From the NCBI GenBank assembly GCA_027682585.1, contig JAQCZH010000001.1, positions 62,001 to 126,000 on the forward strand: a stretch of 64,000 nucleotides of DNA, in the 5' to 3' direction. This DNA is from Lachnospiraceae bacterium AF51-6-b8A. GTDB taxonomy: Bacteria > Bacillota > Clostridia > Lachnospirales > Lachnospiraceae. The position numbers were made by a program, and so were the translations under genes. Under the pieces are notes generated by a model that made no database searches, was not told the DNA's origin, and saw nothing but the letters and a program-made list of their open reading frames with translations. Shown here one piece after another: positions 63,030-64,000 of this stretch (the stretch's first letter is position 1; every line of letters starts with the position of its first letter).

Positions 63030-64000
63030 ATGCCAAACATGAATGATTTTTTCAGGAAGCATAGCGAAGTTACAAAGCCAACAACGATAGGAATGCATAT
63101 CCGGAACATCGATTATAGCAAGTTGATGGAGAGCTCCTATCAATACCGGGCGTTGAAGGAAGAAGATATCAAAACGCTGGCAGAATTAATTCTTTTGGAC
63201 GGTCGCATATTACAGCCATTGGTTGTAAGAAAGTCTGGAGCAGATTCTTTTGAAATTTTGGCGGGTCATAAAAGAAAGGCTGCCTGCAAATACCTGGTGG
63301 AAGAAAGAGGAGAAGAAGCCTTCCGGCTGTTACCTTGCTATATCAGCGAGTTATCAGATGTACAGGCCGAATTTGCGGTTTATTCAACAAATGGATATCA
63401 CCAAAAGACTCCCTATGAGATTATGCGTGAAATCGAAGGCATAAAGAGATTGATTTTGGAGCATCCGGAGAATTTTCCAAAATCTAAAGGTCAGAGAACA
63501 GTCGAGTTAATTGCAAGAGAGATAGGACTTACAAGAACGGTGGTATCAGAATACCAATCCATCTCTCATAACTTAGTCGAAGAGGGAAAAGATGCCCTAC
63601 AACGCGGAGAGCTGGATAAGTCCGCTGCTCTTGTTCTAGCAAAGTTACCGGAAGGGGAACAAAGAGATCTTTTGAATAAGAAGATAACAAGCTATACAGA
63701 GATAAAAAATAGCAAGAAATCAGAGAAGCGGAAAAAGAAAAATGGAAAAACCTGTCTTCAGAATTCAAAACAACCGGATTTAGATTCTGCAGATAACAAT
63801 CAAATCAAAGGTCAGATGCGGGTAGAAGATTTTCCGCAACTTATGCCGGAAAAGGGGATTCCGGGAAATGCCAGAGCGGTAGCTGACCGAACCAAAGCAG
63901 GATACAAATCCGCTCTTTGCAATGAAATCAAGAGAATACGAGAAGCTTATCGAATAGAGGATTATCAAAAAATTCGTGAGCTGTGCCAGGATGTCCTTTG
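63030..64000 (+). CDS. parB: ParB-family protein, 3' end outside the window
   Basis: An open frame from the ATG at 63030 (MPNMNDFFRKHSEVTK) to the window end, at least 323 residues. The N-terminal ParB/Srx domain is visible as YRALKEEDIKTLAELILLDGRILQPLVVRK, then LAGHKRKAACKYL, corresponding to the GHRR nucleotide-binding motif. A central HTH region follows (RTVELIAREIGLTRTVVSEYQSI). A Lys-rich linker lies at about residues 230-255 and the C-terminal part is unfamiliar. It starts 27 bases after parA, so they form one partition operon. Confidence 0.83.
   Translation, partial: MPNMNDFFRKHSEVTKPTTIGMHIRNIDYSKLMESSYQYRALKEEDIKTLAELILLDGRILQPLVVRKSGADSFEILAGHKRKAACKYLVEERGEEAFRLLPCYISELSDVQAEFAVYSTNGYHQKTPYEIMREIEGIKRLILEHPENFPKSKGQRTVELIAREIGLTRTVVSEYQSISHNLVEEGKDALQRGELDKSAALVLAKLPEGEQRDLLNKKITSYTEIKNSKKSEKRKKKNGKTCLQNSKQPDLDSADNNQIKGQMRVEDFPQLMPEKGIPGNARAVADRTKAGYKSALCNEIKRIREAYRIEDYQKIRELCQDVL

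Larger units (their letters stand above)
61370..64000 (+). mobile_element. Left part of a plasmid- or ICE-like accessory region
   Basis: From about 61.4 kb the sequence becomes AT-richer, with more A/T-ending codons, and encodes in order an HTH_38 protein, a sigma-like protein, ParA and ParB. This set is typical of plasmid or integrative-element maintenance modules. No integrase, relaxase or attachment repeat is visible, because the region runs past the window end. The left boundary is estimated from gene content and composition only. Confidence 0.55.

Noticed and set aside
1..64000. CRISPR array, rRNA genes, prophage structural genes
   Set aside because: No regularly spaced direct repeats, rRNA signatures or phage capsid/tail genes were found.

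Overview
The window looks like chromosomal DNA of an anaerobic Firmicute of class Clostridia, most probably a Lachnospiraceae member. Supporting evidence is a SCIFF ranthipeptide locus beside secDF, a DUF5688-type protein, clostridial gene strings such as ispE-gntR-DUF1934, a CIRCE-controlled hsp20, a T-box in front of ileS and Shine-Dalgarno starts throughout. Base composition is moderately GC-rich for this group, by eye. Nearly all of the window is ordinary core genome; from about 61.4 kb it turns AT-richer and carries plasmid- or ICE-like genes.

Layout. 1-7.5 kb: sialic acid (N-acetylneuraminate) operon with the nanE end, an ABC sugar importer (lipoprotein plus two permeases), nanA, a nanK-type ROK kinase and nagA. 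7.6-10.6 kb: a crotonase on the minus strand, then a NiaR-type repressor and a PTS_EIIC_2 membrane protein. 10.7-17.6 kb: mutY, a family 2 glycosyltransferase, a small membrane protein and ileS behind a T-box. 17.7-20.9 kb: a decayed AraC regulator, ispE, a FadR-type regulator and DUF1934. 20.9-25 kb: a LysR regulator divergent from a serine-degradation operon (DAACS symporter, sdaAB, sdaAA). 25.1-30.2 kb: a membrane protein, the six-cysteine SCIFF precursor, its radical SAM maturase and secDF. 30.5-33.6 kb: DUF5688, hsp20, tRNA-Thr(CGT) and queH. 33.8-44.6 kb: argH, asd, glyA, serS, a glutaredoxin-like protein, lon and a DUF1858/DUF438/hemerythrin/PAS protein. 44.6-48.6 kb: L-tartrate cluster (LysR, SLC13 transporter, ttdA, ttdB) in which ttdA has an in-frame amber codon. 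48.9-61.2 kb: HAD phosphatase, trpS, a Y-family polymerase with its YolD-like partner, two tandem paralogous 38-residue microproteins, an orphan membrane protein, a Sel1-like protein, an alpha/beta hydrolase, a DNA glycosylase, pepF and dus. 61.4-64 kb: HTH_38 protein, sigma-like protein, ParA and ParB, running off the window.

How the genes work together. Sialic acid enters by the ABC importer, is cleaved by NanA, and ManNAc is phosphorylated, epimerised and deacetylated by NanK, NanE and NagA. Serine is imported and deaminated to pyruvate by the second catabolic operon. Tartrate would be imported and dehydrated by the third if TtdA were intact. The items most worth a second look are the tandem microproteins, the ttdA amber codon, the attenuator-like structure between the SCIFF precursor and its maturase, the recurrent charged low-complexity insertions in otherwise conserved enzymes, and the dispersed palindromic intergenic repeat.
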